Below, piece by piece: positions 9,353 to 17,793 of a DNA stretch of 64,000 nt. The position numbers were made by a program, and so were the translations under genes. How positions within the stretch are numbered: the first letter of the stretch is position 1; each line of letters opens with the position of its first letter. The notes beneath the pieces were generated by a model. The model had not been told where the DNA came from, made no database searches, and was given only the letters and a program-made list of their open reading frames with translations. Origin of the DNA: JBFWRI01 sp050248995 (GTDB taxonomy: Bacteria; Pseudomonadota; Alphaproteobacteria; JAIXQD01); the NCBI GenBank assembly GCA_050248995.1, contig JBFWRI010000006.1, positions 1-64,000 of the forward strand, written 5' to 3'.

Positions 9353-10612
9353 CTACTCGGCCTTCTTGAAGATCAGGCAGGCGTTCGTACCGCCGAAGCC
9401 AAACGAATTGCTTAGCGCGGCCTTGATATCCTTCTTCTTCGCCTTGTGTGCCACCAGGTCAACGCCGATGCAGTTGTCAGATGGATTATCCAGATTCAGT
9501 GTCGGCGGCAGCATGCCGTTCTTGACGGCAAGGATTGAGTAAATCGCTTCCACAGCGCCGGCTGCACCCAGCAGGTGCCCCACAGCCGATTTGGTTGACG
9601 AGATCGAAACCTTGTCCAGCACACTGCCGAACAGACGGCGGATCGCCCCCAGCTCGATTTCGTCGCCCAGCGGCGTCGATGTGCCGTGCGCGTTGATGTA
9701 ACCGATATCTTCCAGCGCCAGGCCGCTGCGCTTCAGCGCCATGCGCATCGCGCGCTCGCCGCCATTGCCGTCTTCCGGCGGGGCAGTCATGTGATACGCG
9801 TCACCCGACAGGCCATAGCCGACGATTTCAGCATAAATCTTCGCACCGCGCGCCTTGGCGTGTTCGTATTCTTCCAGAACGATAATGCCGGCGCCCTCGC
9901 CCATCACAAAACCATCGCGCTCTTTGTCATACGGGCGGCTGGCCTTGGTTGGCGTATCGTTGAAATTGGTTGAAAGGGCCTTCAGTGCCGCGAAGCCGGC
10001 GATGCCCACACGGCAGATGGCGCTTTCAGTGCCGCCCGCCACCATCACGTCGGCGTCATCCAGTGCAATCATCCGGGCAGCGTCGCCAATCGCATGGGCG
10101 CCGGTTGAACAGGCCGTCACAACGGCATGGTTCGGACCCTTGAAGCCGTACTTAATCGAAACCTGACCCGAAGCGAGGTTAATCAGCGACGCCGGGATAA
10201 AGAACGGCGAAACCTTGCCGCCTTCAGCCTGCTTGACCGATGTGTTCTGGATCTCTGTCAGACCGCCGATACCGCTGCCGATCAGAACGCCCGTACGGCA
10301 GCGATCTTCGTCGGTTTCGGGCTTCCAGCCGCTGTCTTCCACCGCTTCGGCAGCTGCGCCCATTGCATACAGGATGAAGTCATCCATCTTGCGCTGGTCT
10401 TTTGGCAGCACGTACTTGTCCGGGTCAAACAGAGTCGGGTCTTCTTTGCCGCGTTTGACCTCGCCCGCAACCTTGCAAGGCGAATCTGTAACGTCAAACT
10501 TGGTAATCGGGCCAAGGCCCGATTGGCCAGCGATAAGCCGTTCCCAGTTGGTGCCGATACCGACACCAAGCGGGGACACTATGCCCATCCCTGTTACGAC
10601 GACGCGACGCAT
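9353..10612 (-). CDS. fabF: Beta-ketoacyl-ACP synthase II
   Basis: Elongation condensing enzyme of type II fatty-acid synthesis. The Cys-His-His set is visible: VVTACSTGAHA, NAHGTSTPLGD and KSAVGHLLGAAG. About 419 residues from the ATG at 10612, which has GGAGCT ten bases upstream; a TTG seven codons earlier is less likely. It lies 29 bases after acpP on the same strand and is followed by mltG. Confidence 0.96.
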   Translation of the reverse strand: MRRVVVTGMGIVSPLGVGIGTNWERLIAGQSGLGPITKFDVTDSPCKVAGEVKRGKEDPTLFDPDKYVLPKDQRKMDDFILYAMGAAAEAVEDSGWKPETDEDRCRTGVLIGSGIGGLTEIQNTSVKQAEGGKVSPFFIPASLINLASGQVSIKYGFKGPNHAVVTACSTGAHAIGDAARMIALDDADVMVAGGTESAICRVGIAGFAALKALSTNFNDTPTKASRPYDKERDGFVMGEGAGIIVLEEYEHAKARGAKIYAEIVGYGLSGDAYHMTAPPEDGNGGERAMRMALKRSGLALEDIGYINAHGTSTPLGDEIELGAIRRLFGSVLDKVSISSTKSAVGHLLGAAGAVEAIYSILAVKNGMLPPTLNLDNPSDNCIGVDLVAHKAKKKDIKAALSNSFGFGGTNACLIFKKAE

Positions 10613-10641
10613 CGGGGTACCAGCTCCAGTCAATGATATAA

Positions 10642-10878
10642 TTAAGCGGCCTTGCTCTTGATGAAATCGATGGCGTCCTTGACCGTCTGGATCTTCTCGG
10701 CCGCATCATCGGGGATTTCAACTTTGAATTCTTCTTCGAAAGCCATAACAAGTTCGACGGTGTCGAGGCTGTCTGCGCCCAGATCGTCAACAAAGCTGGC
10801 GGCGTCGGTTACCTTGGCTTCTTCAACACCCAGGTGCTCGACTACGATTTTCTTTACGCGTTCAGCAACGTCACTCAT
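10642..10878 (-). CDS. acpP: Acyl carrier protein
   Basis: 78 acidic residues with the phosphopantetheine attachment site in GADSLDTVEL. It carries acyl chains between the enzymes of fatty-acid synthesis. AAGGATG lies just upstream of the ATG, a good Shine-Dalgarno. It is followed by fabF. The usual upstream partner fabG is about 2 kb away, separated by plus-strand genes, so acpP must have its own promoter in 10879-11091. Confidence 0.97.
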   Translation of the reverse strand: MSDVAERVKKIVVEHLGVEEAKVTDAASFVDDLGADSLDTVELVMAFEEEFKVEIPDDAAEKIQTVKDAIDFIKSKAA

Positions 10879-10938
10879 TGTTTCATCCTTTTACAAGTTT
10901 GCCCGTTTTCAGGGGATGGGAGTTCGTAGCATAGCGTT

Positions 10939-10951
10939 TTGGCTTTGCCAA
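10939..10951. promoter_or_regulatory. 13-bp palindrome upstream of acpP
   Basis: TTGGCTTTGCCAA is an inverted repeat (TTGGC and GCCAA around TTT) in the 213-base divergent gap between acpP and the gene at 11092. On the minus strand its left half resembles a -35 box. It may be an operator or part of the acpP promoter; this is only a pattern. Confidence 0.25.
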
Positions 10952-11091
10952 CGTAGTTATTTTGAGCCCGGAATTACTTGGATTTATTGGTTAAAATAAG
11001 GGGTTCGAATGTTGCTTATTTGGGCGCTTTCGGCCGGCGCGGGCCTTTTTTCTTTCCATAGCCCGCCATATACAGAAGACTGACCGGTATA

Positions 11092-11520
11092 ATGAGTAAG
11101 CCTATTCTTCGTCCATCACATTACAGGATGGCCGCCGGCGGCACGGCGGCGGCAGTAATCATTGCCAGCGCACTGTCTACAACTTTCCCGTACCTCGCCG
11201 AAGAACCGCCTGTCATTACAGCCGAAGTCATAACCTTCATCGAACAGCCGCCCGTTATTCCAGAACCACAGCGTGCGCAAACATTGCGCGTCGCAGACCC
11301 GGAAGCACCGCCGGAAGAAGTGCCTCTGATCGTTTCTGAAAATGAAGGCACACCGCTGGCCGGCGACGATGACACCGACGGCCCTTGCTTTGTGCCTTAT
11401 GATGAAAGATCGAGCGCTGGCGCGTCATGCTTTTATCATGATGAATCGGGTGCCTATGTGATGATGGCAACCCGGCCAGCGCCAAGGGCTTCCCCCACAA
11501 TCGACGCTGTCGAGCCATAG
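11092..11520 (+). CDS. Membrane-anchored proline-rich protein, unknown (pair member 1)
   Basis: 142 residues. An N-terminal hydrophobic anchor (about 13-32) is followed by a low-complexity Pro/Glu/Val-rich stretch (about 35-85) and a short tail with two cysteines (GPCFVPYDE, then ASCFYHDESG) that could form a disulfide. The likely topology is N-in with the rest periplasmic. Not recognised. It resembles the next gene in layout and motif order, so the two look like tandem paralogues. It sits between fabG and acpP on the opposite strand to both. Confidence 0.6.
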   Translation: MSKPILRPSHYRMAAGGTAAAVIIASALSTTFPYLAEEPPVITAEVITFIEQPPVIPEPQRAQTLRVADPEAPPEEVPLIVSENEGTPLAGDDDTDGPCFVPYDERSSAGASCFYHDESGAYVMMATRPAPRASPTIDAVEP

Positions 11521-11521
11521 T

Positions 11522-11992
11522 ATGACTGGTAATGACCCCCAGAGAATTCTTCTTGCCCGCGCCGGCGGTGCAGCAGTGGCGACGAGCATCATTGCCGTCG
11601 CAGTAACGGCCACTTTTCAAGAAATGCAGGAACCCACGCACCCCGTGATAGCCAGCATTCAATCCGTTCTGGTTGTGCCGCCACCTGAAGAATCAAGAAC
11701 TGCCTCGCCTGTCCGACTGCCGCCCCCACCCGAGCCGGAGCTTACCACGACTGAAGTACCAGCCCCGAATGAGGAAGCCCCTATTACAGGCCCTGCCGCC
11801 AATGGCGAAGGACCTGCTGTTTATGGATGCGACCGACCGCGCGAACCCGGTCCCCGTGCTGCGCTAGGCTGTTACCAGCCCGAAGCCGGGCGCATTCTGG
11901 GCCCCATGACCGAAGCTGATTTCCGCGAGCTGGAGATTCTTATGGAATATCATGAGCGGCATGGCCGGCAAAACGGTCCAACACCCGAATAG
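11522..11992 (+). CDS. Membrane-anchored proline-rich protein, unknown (pair member 2)
   Basis: 156 residues with the same build as its neighbour: an N-terminal hydrophobic helix (about 12-30), a Pro-rich linker (PVRLPPPPEPEL) and two cysteines near the C-terminus (VYGCDRPREPG and ALGCYQPEAG). An acidic helical tail (EADFRELEILMEYHERHG) is added. It starts two bases after the first gene's stop, so both are co-transcribed. No function is apparent; an envelope location is inferred from the anchor and proline-rich spacer. Confidence 0.6.
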   Translation: MTGNDPQRILLARAGGAAVATSIIAVAVTATFQEMQEPTHPVIASIQSVLVVPPPEESRTASPVRLPPPPEPELTTTEVPAPNEEAPITGPAANGEGPAVYGCDRPREPGPRAALGCYQPEAGRILGPMTEADFRELEILMEYHERHGRQNGPTPE

Positions 11993-12012
11993 CGTCGCTT
12001 TGCGGCCTGTGA

Positions 12013-12018
12013 TATACA
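12013..12018 (+). promoter_or_regulatory. -10 box placed for a leaderless start at 12025
   Basis: TATACA ends at 12018 and the ATG of the acetyltransferase begins seven bases on, where a transcript would start. No Shine-Dalgarno lies between. No clear -35 was found. Confidence 0.35.
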
Positions 12019-12024
12019 CGCCTC

Positions 12025-12705
12025 ATGGCTATCACCGAAGAAATCCGTGCGTGGGTAAAAAACTTTCCCGATATTAAAACCGATCGTGTGCTGGCGCGGC
12101 CGCTGCAAGCCAGTGACGACCAGATATTGTATCAAGCCATGCAAAACCCACGCGTCAACAAATGGGTCGGCGGCTTTCAACAGCCCTTTGATCTTGCTGC
12201 AGCGCGGCGCTGGCTTTCCAAGCGCCTTGATGTAATGGACAGCGGCGAAGGCTTGTACCTTGCCGCGTTCTATAACGGCGTGCAGGAACTGATGGGCTTC
12301 ATGTACATCCGCTTTTGGGAACATGACGATGTTGAAGTCGCCGGCGCCCTGAACGAGCTTTATTGGGGCAAGGGTTTTGCCGAGGAAGTTGCCATCCCGC
12401 TTATCGACAAGATGTTCAACAAATTCGGCTTCAATCGCGTGTGGGCTTCGACCGCGCTGGAAAACAGGTCCAGCATACGCCTGCTGACCGCGCTTGGCTT
12501 CACCTATGAAGGTCAGAAAATGATTCCCACGCCCGATGGCAGCGGCCGCGTTTCAAACATCTTCGGCGTTACCCGGGAAGGCTGGGCAAACCGCCCCTTG
12601 CAGCGCTTTGAAGATGATCCGGATCCCGCGGAAATCGCCGCCCGCCGCCGCGCGCTGATCAAAGCCTGCCAGGAAGCCCGCAGCAGGGCCGGTGAGCATG
12701 GTTGA
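12025..12705 (+). CDS. GNAT acetyltransferase, RimJ/RimL-like
   Basis: 226 residues. The N-terminal LARPLQASDDQILYQAM segment and the central LYWGKGFAEEVAIPLIDKMF (acetyl-CoA loop and helix) followed by ENRSSIRLLTALGFTYEG are typical of Acetyltransf_3-type GNAT enzymes that modify N-terminal or side-chain amines. The target is unknown. A basic Ala/Arg-rich C-terminal tail (about 195-226) goes beyond the domain. No Shine-Dalgarno; see the -10 box upstream. Confidence 0.8.
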   Translation: MAITEEIRAWVKNFPDIKTDRVLARPLQASDDQILYQAMQNPRVNKWVGGFQQPFDLAAARRWLSKRLDVMDSGEGLYLAAFYNGVQELMGFMYIRFWEHDDVEVAGALNELYWGKGFAEEVAIPLIDKMFNKFGFNRVWASTALENRSSIRLLTALGFTYEGQKMIPTPDGSGRVSNIFGVTREGWANRPLQRFEDDPDPAEIAARRRALIKACQEARSRAGEHG

Positions 12706-12778
12706 TTTCAACGACCTTGTTGGCAAGTTTATCACCGACGTTATCGACGGTTTTTTTGACCTATGGCTGAACGGCTGA
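12698..12778 (+). CDS. Possible 26-residue small protein
   Basis: A frame starting ATGGTTGAT overlaps the end of the acetyltransferase gene by eight bases and encodes MVDFNDLVGKFITDVIDGFF plus six residues. It would form an amphipathic helix. GGTGAGC lies just upstream of the ATG, a modest ribosome-binding site. Too short for certainty; chance is a fair alternative. Confidence 0.25.
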   Translation: MVDFNDLVGKFITDVIDGFFDLWLNG

Positions 12779-12792
12779 ACCAGCTTTATACA

Positions 12793-12916
12793 GAATTACG
12801 CTGTGCTGAGACAGATGGTGTGATTTTTCAAGCGACGGGGCGCAGCGTACACGAAAGTACGTGAGCACCGGAAGCGCCGAAAAAGCGCAGCAGATGACCA
12901 GCACAGTTAGTAATTC
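12793..12916. repeat. 124-base imperfect palindromic element
   Basis: The ends GAATTACGCTGTGCTG and CAGCACAGTTAGTAATTC are inverted copies, and the interior is also self-complementary, closing on a central hairpin CGTAC-ACGAAA-GTACG. It fills the gap between the convergent acetyltransferase and fabG genes and abuts the fabG stop. It could be a bidirectional terminator, a structured RNA, or a copy of a dispersed palindromic repeat; no second copy was noticed in this window. Confidence 0.6.
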
Positions 12917-13662
12917 TAGATCATCGCCATACCGCCGTTGATGTGCAGGGTCTGCCCCGTCACATAAGCGGCTTCATTTGATGCAAGGTAAAGTGCGCCC
13001 GCAGCAATTTCTTCGGGTGTGCCCATGCGACCGGCCGGAATGCGGCCCGAAATCGCCTTCTTCTGGTCGTCGTTCAGCACATCCGTCATCGCTGTGGCGA
13101 TAAAGCCCGGCGCAATACAGTTTACGGTGATGTTGCGTGTCGCCAGTTCAGCGGCCAGTGATTTGCTCATGCCCACCAGCGCAGCCTTTGCGGCAGCGTA
13201 GTTCGCCTGTCCCGGGTTGCCCGTGGTACCAACGATCGATGTAACGCTGATGATGCGGCCCCAGCGTGCCTTCATCATGCCCTTGGTCGCCGCGCGCGCC
13301 AGCTTGAAAGCTGACGTCAGATTCACATCCAGCACCGCCTGCCAGTCGTCATCGGTCATACGCATGCTCAGCTGGTCACGCGTAATACCGGCGTTGTTGA
13401 CAAGGATATCAATGCCACCCAGCGCCGCTTCTGCCGCCGCAAACAGTTCAGCGGCGCCATTCGGGTCACTCAGGTTAGCCGCAGTCACGACCGTATTCGC
13501 ACCCAGTTCAGCCTGCACCTTGGCCAGCTTCTCGGCATTCGTGCCATGCAGTGCAACCTTGGCGCCCTGCTCCACGAACAACTTGGCAATCGCCTGTCCG
13601 ATACCGCCCGATGCGCCGGTTACCAGCGCACGCTTGCCTTCCAGTGAAAATAACTTGGTCAT
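12916..13662 (-). CDS. fabG: 3-oxoacyl-ACP reductase
   Basis: About 248 residues from the ATG at 13662, which has GGGAG eight bases upstream; a longer frame to 13692 lacks support. It is an NADPH-dependent SDR: TGASGGIG cofactor loop near the start, NNAG, Ser in SVTSIVG, and the YAAAK catalytic pair, ending HINGGMAMI. It reduces 3-oxoacyl-ACP in fatty-acid elongation. It is separated from fabD by two plus-strand genes and from acpP by three. Confidence 0.95.
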   Translation of the reverse strand: MTKLFSLEGKRALVTGASGGIGQAIAKLFVEQGAKVALHGTNAEKLAKVQAELGANTVVTAANLSDPNGAAELFAAAEAALGGIDILVNNAGITRDQLSMRMTDDDWQAVLDVNLTSAFKLARAATKGMMKARWGRIISVTSIVGTTGNPGQANYAAAKAALVGMSKSLAAELATRNITVNCIAPGFIATAMTDVLNDDQKKAISGRIPAGRMGTPEEIAAGALYLASNEAAYVTGQTLHINGGMAMI

Positions 13663-13754
13663 CGTGTTTCTCCCTTGCCACTGAAATACCACCCCTTCCC
13701 CGGCTTGTCACGATGCGCTAAAAGGCCTGCTCGATTGATTTTAAAAAGTTAAAG

Positions 13755-14447
13755 ATGTCAGACAAGAAGCCTTTCACTAAACCTGAAACGTGGTGGTTAC
13801 AGCCTGCGATTGTGGCCGATATCTACCAGCTTGGGCGGCAGATTGCCGATGCCTGCAACGGCAAAACCGTTGTCGGACTTGGCCAAAGCGCGTTCTGGGC
13901 CGTCATCATGGCCAGCGAAATCTGCCGCCACGAAAACCGCACGCCCATAAATTATGTATTCGTACCGCTGTCGGGAAATGCTGTGACACCGACAAAGGAC
14001 TCAACACCAGCGGACCGCCGCTTTGAACTCAGCAGCGATTATAAGGCAGCGGCTGTACAAGCACTTGGCAACCTGCTGGCCAGTCACTGTAATAATAACG
14101 CCGTCATCATCGACGCGCTGATCACCGGCAAGGGAATGGCGACCGCCATGCTGGCGCTGGGTGGGTTGCCCGCGACATTTCTGTCATTCCAGAATGCAGA
14201 TGCCCAGCAAGCCATTAAATTCACTTTGCCTGACGGCCACACAAACACCGTAAACGTGTTTGGTGTTCCTGAAGTGGCCTTCAACTGTTTGACGGAAAGC
14301 GACAAGGCCGTTGGCGAAAGCTCCGACCGCGTCATTACGTCCATGCCCGTTGAAAAGTGGGGCACGCCGGCGGGTAATATCAACCTAACCACCGGCACCC
14401 CGGGGCAGATCTTCAGCGCCTTCCAGATCTTCGTAAAAACCCAATAA
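13755..14447 (+). CDS. Unknown protein, possibly phosphoribosyltransferase-like fold
   Basis: 230 residues, no signal peptide. An alternation of hydrophobic strands and Gly-rich turns (GKTVVGLGQSAFWAV near 36-50, and NAVIIDALITGKGMATAML near 114-132) is reminiscent of a Rossmann-like or PRTase-like fold, where the second segment would take the place of the PRPP loop; the usual acidic pair is not clear, so this is a guess. It lies between fabG and fabD on the opposite strand. Confidence 0.6.
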   Translation: MSDKKPFTKPETWWLQPAIVADIYQLGRQIADACNGKTVVGLGQSAFWAVIMASEICRHENRTPINYVFVPLSGNAVTPTKDSTPADRRFELSSDYKAAAVQALGNLLASHCNNNAVIIDALITGKGMATAMLALGGLPATFLSFQNADAQQAIKFTLPDGHTNTVNVFGVPEVAFNCLTESDKAVGESSDRVITSMPVEKWGTPAGNINLTTGTPGQIFSAFQIFVKTQ

Positions 14448-14517
14448 AATATTGTTTTTTGTTTGTTGCCTTCAGGTTGTCGAATCCTCTAGGCTTTCCA
14501 GATACAGAGAGGTCTTC

Positions 14518-14688
14518 ATGCTTAAGCTTTTCCTTGGTCAGGCACGTTCTCGCGGCAATATGGAAGAACTTCGCGTTCCTGCAATCCGCAACGGCGCTAT
14601 TGTCGAAGGCGAACACGATACCTTTATTGTACTGGGCGACCGCGCGGCAGGCGTGGCCCGCATCATTTCCAAACCGCACGAGATGTAA
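14518..14688 (+). CDS. Small unknown protein (56 residues)
   Basis: A compact, probably beta-rich protein starting MLKLFLGQARSRGN and ending RIISKPHEM. AGAGAGG lies upstream of the ATG at 14518, which decides the start over longer in-frame alternatives. Not recognised. Its stop abuts the fabD stop, so the two genes converge with no gap and no obvious terminator. Confidence 0.5.
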   Translation: MLKLFLGQARSRGNMEELRVPAIRNGAIVEGEHDTFIVLGDRAAGVARIISKPHEM

Positions 14689-15636
14689 TTAAGCCGCTTC
14701 AGCGCTTTTCAGAAAAGCCTCGACGTCTGCCGGGCCCTGAATGCTGATACATGGCAGTTCCTTGTCGATGCGCTTGGCCAGACCGGCCAGAACAGTTCCC
14801 TGCCCGATTTCCACCAGCTGCGTCACGCCAAGTTCCTTCAGTTTCAGGATGCTTTCACGCCAGCGCACGGTGCCGCATACCTGCTGCACCAAAAGGTTAC
14901 GGATTTCATCCACTTTCGAGGCCGGCGCAGCCGTCACATTCGCCAGCACAGGCACAACCGGCGCTTTCATCTGCACGATGGAAAGCGCCTGCTGCATCAC
15001 ATCGGCGGCAGGCTGCATCAATGCGCAGTGGAACGGGGCCGATACCGGCAGCAGCATGGCGCGCTTCAGGCCCTTTTCAGCCGCAATGGCAATGGCGCGA
15101 TCAATCGCGGTTTTGTGACCGCTTATAACCACCTGCCCCGGCGCGTTATCGTTCGCCGCAGTACAGACTTCGCCTTGCGCCGCTTCGGCGGCAATCTCTT
15201 CGGCCTGCGCGAACTCCGCACCAATCAGCGCCGCCATAGCGCCAACGCCAACGGGCACGGCTGCCTGCATCGCGTCGCCGCGCGTGCGCAGCAGGCGTGC
15301 TGTATCGGCCAGCGCAAACGTTTCCGCCGCGCACAATGCCGAGTATTCACCAAGGCTGTGACCGGCCACATACGATGCCGCCGTCGCCAGATTCAGGCCG
15401 CCTTCACGTTGCAACACACGCAGCACAGCCATGCTGGCCGCCATAATTGCAGGCTGGGCATTTGCGGTCAGTTGCAGGTCTTCGGCCGGGCCTTCGAACA
15501 TCAGGGTTGAAAGCTTCTGCCCCAGCGCATCGTCAACTTCAGCAAAGACATCGCGCGCAACCGTAAATGCGCCGGCCATCTCCTTGCCCATACCAACGGT
15601 CTGGCTGCCTTGTCCGGGGAAAATAAAAGCTTTCAT
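14689..15636 (-). CDS. fabD: Malonyl-CoA:ACP transacylase
   Basis: 315 residues. The nucleophile Ser lies in AGHSLGEYSAL, the GQGSQ oxyanion motif near the N-terminus (FIFPGQGSQTVGMG), and the His in VSAPFHCALM. It loads malonyl onto ACP for fatty-acid synthesis. GAGG before the ATG supports the start. It is divergent from the glycosyltransferase at 15706, with 69 bases between. Confidence 0.96.
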   Translation of the reverse strand: MKAFIFPGQGSQTVGMGKEMAGAFTVARDVFAEVDDALGQKLSTLMFEGPAEDLQLTANAQPAIMAASMAVLRVLQREGGLNLATAASYVAGHSLGEYSALCAAETFALADTARLLRTRGDAMQAAVPVGVGAMAALIGAEFAQAEEIAAEAAQGEVCTAANDNAPGQVVISGHKTAIDRAIAIAAEKGLKRAMLLPVSAPFHCALMQPAADVMQQALSIVQMKAPVVPVLANVTAAPASKVDEIRNLLVQQVCGTVRWRESILKLKELGVTQLVEIGQGTVLAGLAKRIDKELPCISIQGPADVEAFLKSAEAA

Positions 15637-15670
15637 GGTTTACCTCTGTGATTTCGGCCTTGATAGCACA

Positions 15671-15706
15671 TTGTGCAAAAAGCCAACATTCTTTAAATTA
15701 TCCACA
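15671..15706 (+). promoter_or_regulatory. Promoter with overlapping DnaA box at the glycosyltransferase start
   Basis: TTGTGC (15671-15676) and TAAATT (15694-15699) are 17 bases apart; the start codon is at 15706, so the transcript would have no leader. TTATCCACA at 15698-15706 is a perfect DnaA box that overlaps the -10 and the first base of the ATG. Confidence 0.4.
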
Positions 15707-17379
15707 TGTTCGCCATTTCCCTTCCGACGTCTGAACCAGGCCGCCAGGGCCAGGTGTATGGCATCGAAGTCGCCGTCAAAACCTTCACCCGCGCGTGGTG
15801 CCGTTATACGAAACAGGAAAAACTGTTCGTGCTGCCCGAACATCCGTGGTCGATGAATGTGTTCCTTGATCTGGCGGCGATGGAAGGCATTCCACCCGAG
15901 CGCTGCGTGCAGCTGGCCGGTGAAAACCTGCGCCTGATCGACCAGATCACCACTGTCTTTCAGCCCGACCCGATGATTTTGAACATCGCGTGGCTGCGCG
16001 CTATCCAGAAACCTCCCAGCTTTGCCATCTGCGGCCTGACACATACCATGACCGGTGTTTCCGCCGCCAACGTCGTCACCAGTTATGTGAATTACCCCAC
16101 GCAGCAGGGCGACGCCATCATCTGCCCGTCGCAGGCCATTAAAGACGTAATGGAAACGCACTTCCGCCTGTCGGAAGAATACCATAACCATCGCTTTGGC
16201 TTAACGGGTGCCAGCGCCTTCCATTGCCCGGTTGAAACGCCCGTCATCCCGCTGGGCGTCGATGTCGAGAAATTCGCCAATCGGGCCACGCCTGACAAGC
16301 GCAAGAAACAGCGCGAAACGTTGGGTATCAAAGATGACGAAGTCGTTATCCTGTTCTTCGGTCGCATGAGCTATTTCAGCAAATCGCATCCGCTGCCGCT
16401 GCTGCTGGGCGTTGAACGCGCCGCGCAACAGCTGAAAGGCAAGCAGAAGATCCGCCTTGTGATGATGGGCTACTTCAATCCGCCCGAGATCGAGCCCAGC
16501 TATCACGCACTGATTAAGGATGTCTGCCCCAGTGTGCAGGTTGATGTCGTCAGCAAGGATGATCCGCGCCTTGAAGGTGATTTCTGGGCCGGCGCCGATA
16601 TCTTCACCTCGCTGGTCGACAACTATCAGGAAAGCTTCGGCCTGACACCAATCGAAGGTATGGCCGCCGGCCTGCCCTGCGTCATTACCGACTGGGATGG
16701 TTACCGCGACGGCGTGCGCCATGGTGTCGACGGCTTCCAAATTCCAACCGTTGCGCCGCCACCCGGCACCGGTATGGAATTGGCCTATCGCTACTTCCAC
16801 AGCGGCAATAACTACGGCGAATATCTTGCCAGCACGGCACAGTCGGTCGCGATTGATATCGATTTACTAGCGGCGGCCTTCGCCGTTCTGGCATCCGACC
16901 CTGAAAAGCGCAAACAGATGGGGGCCAACGGCCGCAAGCGTGCGCAACAGCTTTATGACTGGTCAGTCATCATCCCGCAGTACGAAGCACTCTGGAAATC
17001 GCAGGCGGAAAAGCGCCGTACGTTCGCTACGCCCGCAACCCCGCCGGGGTGGAAGGCCGTGCATAGCGGCTATCCCGACCCCTACACCGTTTTCAAATCG
17101 TTCCCCACCAAGCACCTGACAATGGAAGACAGGGTATCTGTCGCTTGCACGCCCGATGATGTGGAGCGCATCCTGAAGCACGACATGAACAAGTTTCTGC
17201 CGTCGGTGCTGATGCCGATTGAAAAGTCCATCGCGCTGCTGACGTGGATATCAACCCAGCCCGAAGGCACCACACTGCAACAGGCTTTTGAAAAGGTCGG
17301 CCCCGGCACCGGGCCCGACAAGTTCTTCCGTACCATGGGCTGGATGCTGAAAAACGCATTCGTGCGTTTGGTGAAATGA
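15706..17379 (+). CDS. GT4-family glycosyltransferase
   Basis: 557 residues, larger than most. The GT-B C-terminal half carries VILFFGRMSYFSK (start of the donor domain) and the donor-binding signature ESFGLTPIEGMAAGLPCVITDWDGYRD. The N-terminal acceptor domain includes ICGLTHTMTG. A C-terminal region of about 130 residues beyond the fold is not recognised. It probably builds an LPS, capsule or other surface glycan from a nucleotide sugar; donor and acceptor cannot be read. Its stop overlaps the next gene (ATGA). Confidence 0.85.
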   Translation: MFAISLPTSEPGRQGQVYGIEVAVKTFTRAWCRYTKQEKLFVLPEHPWSMNVFLDLAAMEGIPPERCVQLAGENLRLIDQITTVFQPDPMILNIAWLRAIQKPPSFAICGLTHTMTGVSAANVVTSYVNYPTQQGDAIICPSQAIKDVMETHFRLSEEYHNHRFGLTGASAFHCPVETPVIPLGVDVEKFANRATPDKRKKQRETLGIKDDEVVILFFGRMSYFSKSHPLPLLLGVERAAQQLKGKQKIRLVMMGYFNPPEIEPSYHALIKDVCPSVQVDVVSKDDPRLEGDFWAGADIFTSLVDNYQESFGLTPIEGMAAGLPCVITDWDGYRDGVRHGVDGFQIPTVAPPPGTGMELAYRYFHSGNNYGEYLASTAQSVAIDIDLLAAAFAVLASDPEKRKQMGANGRKRAQQLYDWSVIIPQYEALWKSQAEKRRTFATPATPPGWKAVHSGYPDPYTVFKSFPTKHLTMEDRVSVACTPDDVERILKHDMNKFLPSVLMPIEKSIALLTWISTQPEGTTLQQAFEKVGPGTGPDKFFRTMGWMLKNAFVRLVK

Positions 17380-17654
17380 CTACCGTTCTCGGCTTTATCA
17401 TCGGTGCCTGCATTGGCAGCTTTGTGGCCTGTGCCGTTTATCGCCTGCCCCGCAACCGGTCGCTGCTGAACCCACCGTCATCGTGCCCGGCGTGCGGCCA
17501 TGTGCTGCGCTGGTATGAAAATATTCCTATATTTAGCTGGCTGATCCAGCGCGGCCGAGCCCGCTGCTGCGAGGCGCTTTTAAGCCCGTCTTACCTGCTG
17601 ATCGAGACCTTGGGCGCCCTGCTGGGCGGATTCGTGGCCTGGCTGGCCTTTTAA
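17376..17654 (+). CDS. Stand-alone N-terminal domain of a prepilin peptidase-like protein
   Basis: 92 residues matching only the N-terminal (DiS_P_DiS) part of PilD-type enzymes: a first helix with GACIGSFVACAVYRLP, a CPAC pair and WYENIPIFSWLIQRGRARCC. The second cysteine pair is altered (Ala replaces the first Cys, two Cys are adjacent), and the six-helix aspartate protease domain with its GxGD is absent. Two hydrophobic helices remain (about 3-20 and 68-90). It is coupled to the glycosyltransferase. Probably not an active prepilin peptidase. Confidence 0.65.
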   Translation: MTTVLGFIIGACIGSFVACAVYRLPRNRSLLNPPSSCPACGHVLRWYENIPIFSWLIQRGRARCCEALLSPSYLLIETLGALLGGFVAWLAF

Positions 17655-17793
17655 AACAGGCAATTACACGCTTTTTCTTGCTTTCTGCGCTCAAAACCTC
17701 TACAAAACCGGCACCTTGTTCCGGGCATTTGACCCGGGGCTGATGACCAGCCGCTGTGGCTGTGTCGCGATAACCCAGAAGGAAGGAGAACGC

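Noticed and set aside
17655..17793. Ribosomal S6/S18 leader RNA upstream of rpsF
   Set aside because: Short inverted repeats exist, but the known binding motif could not be identified with confidence.
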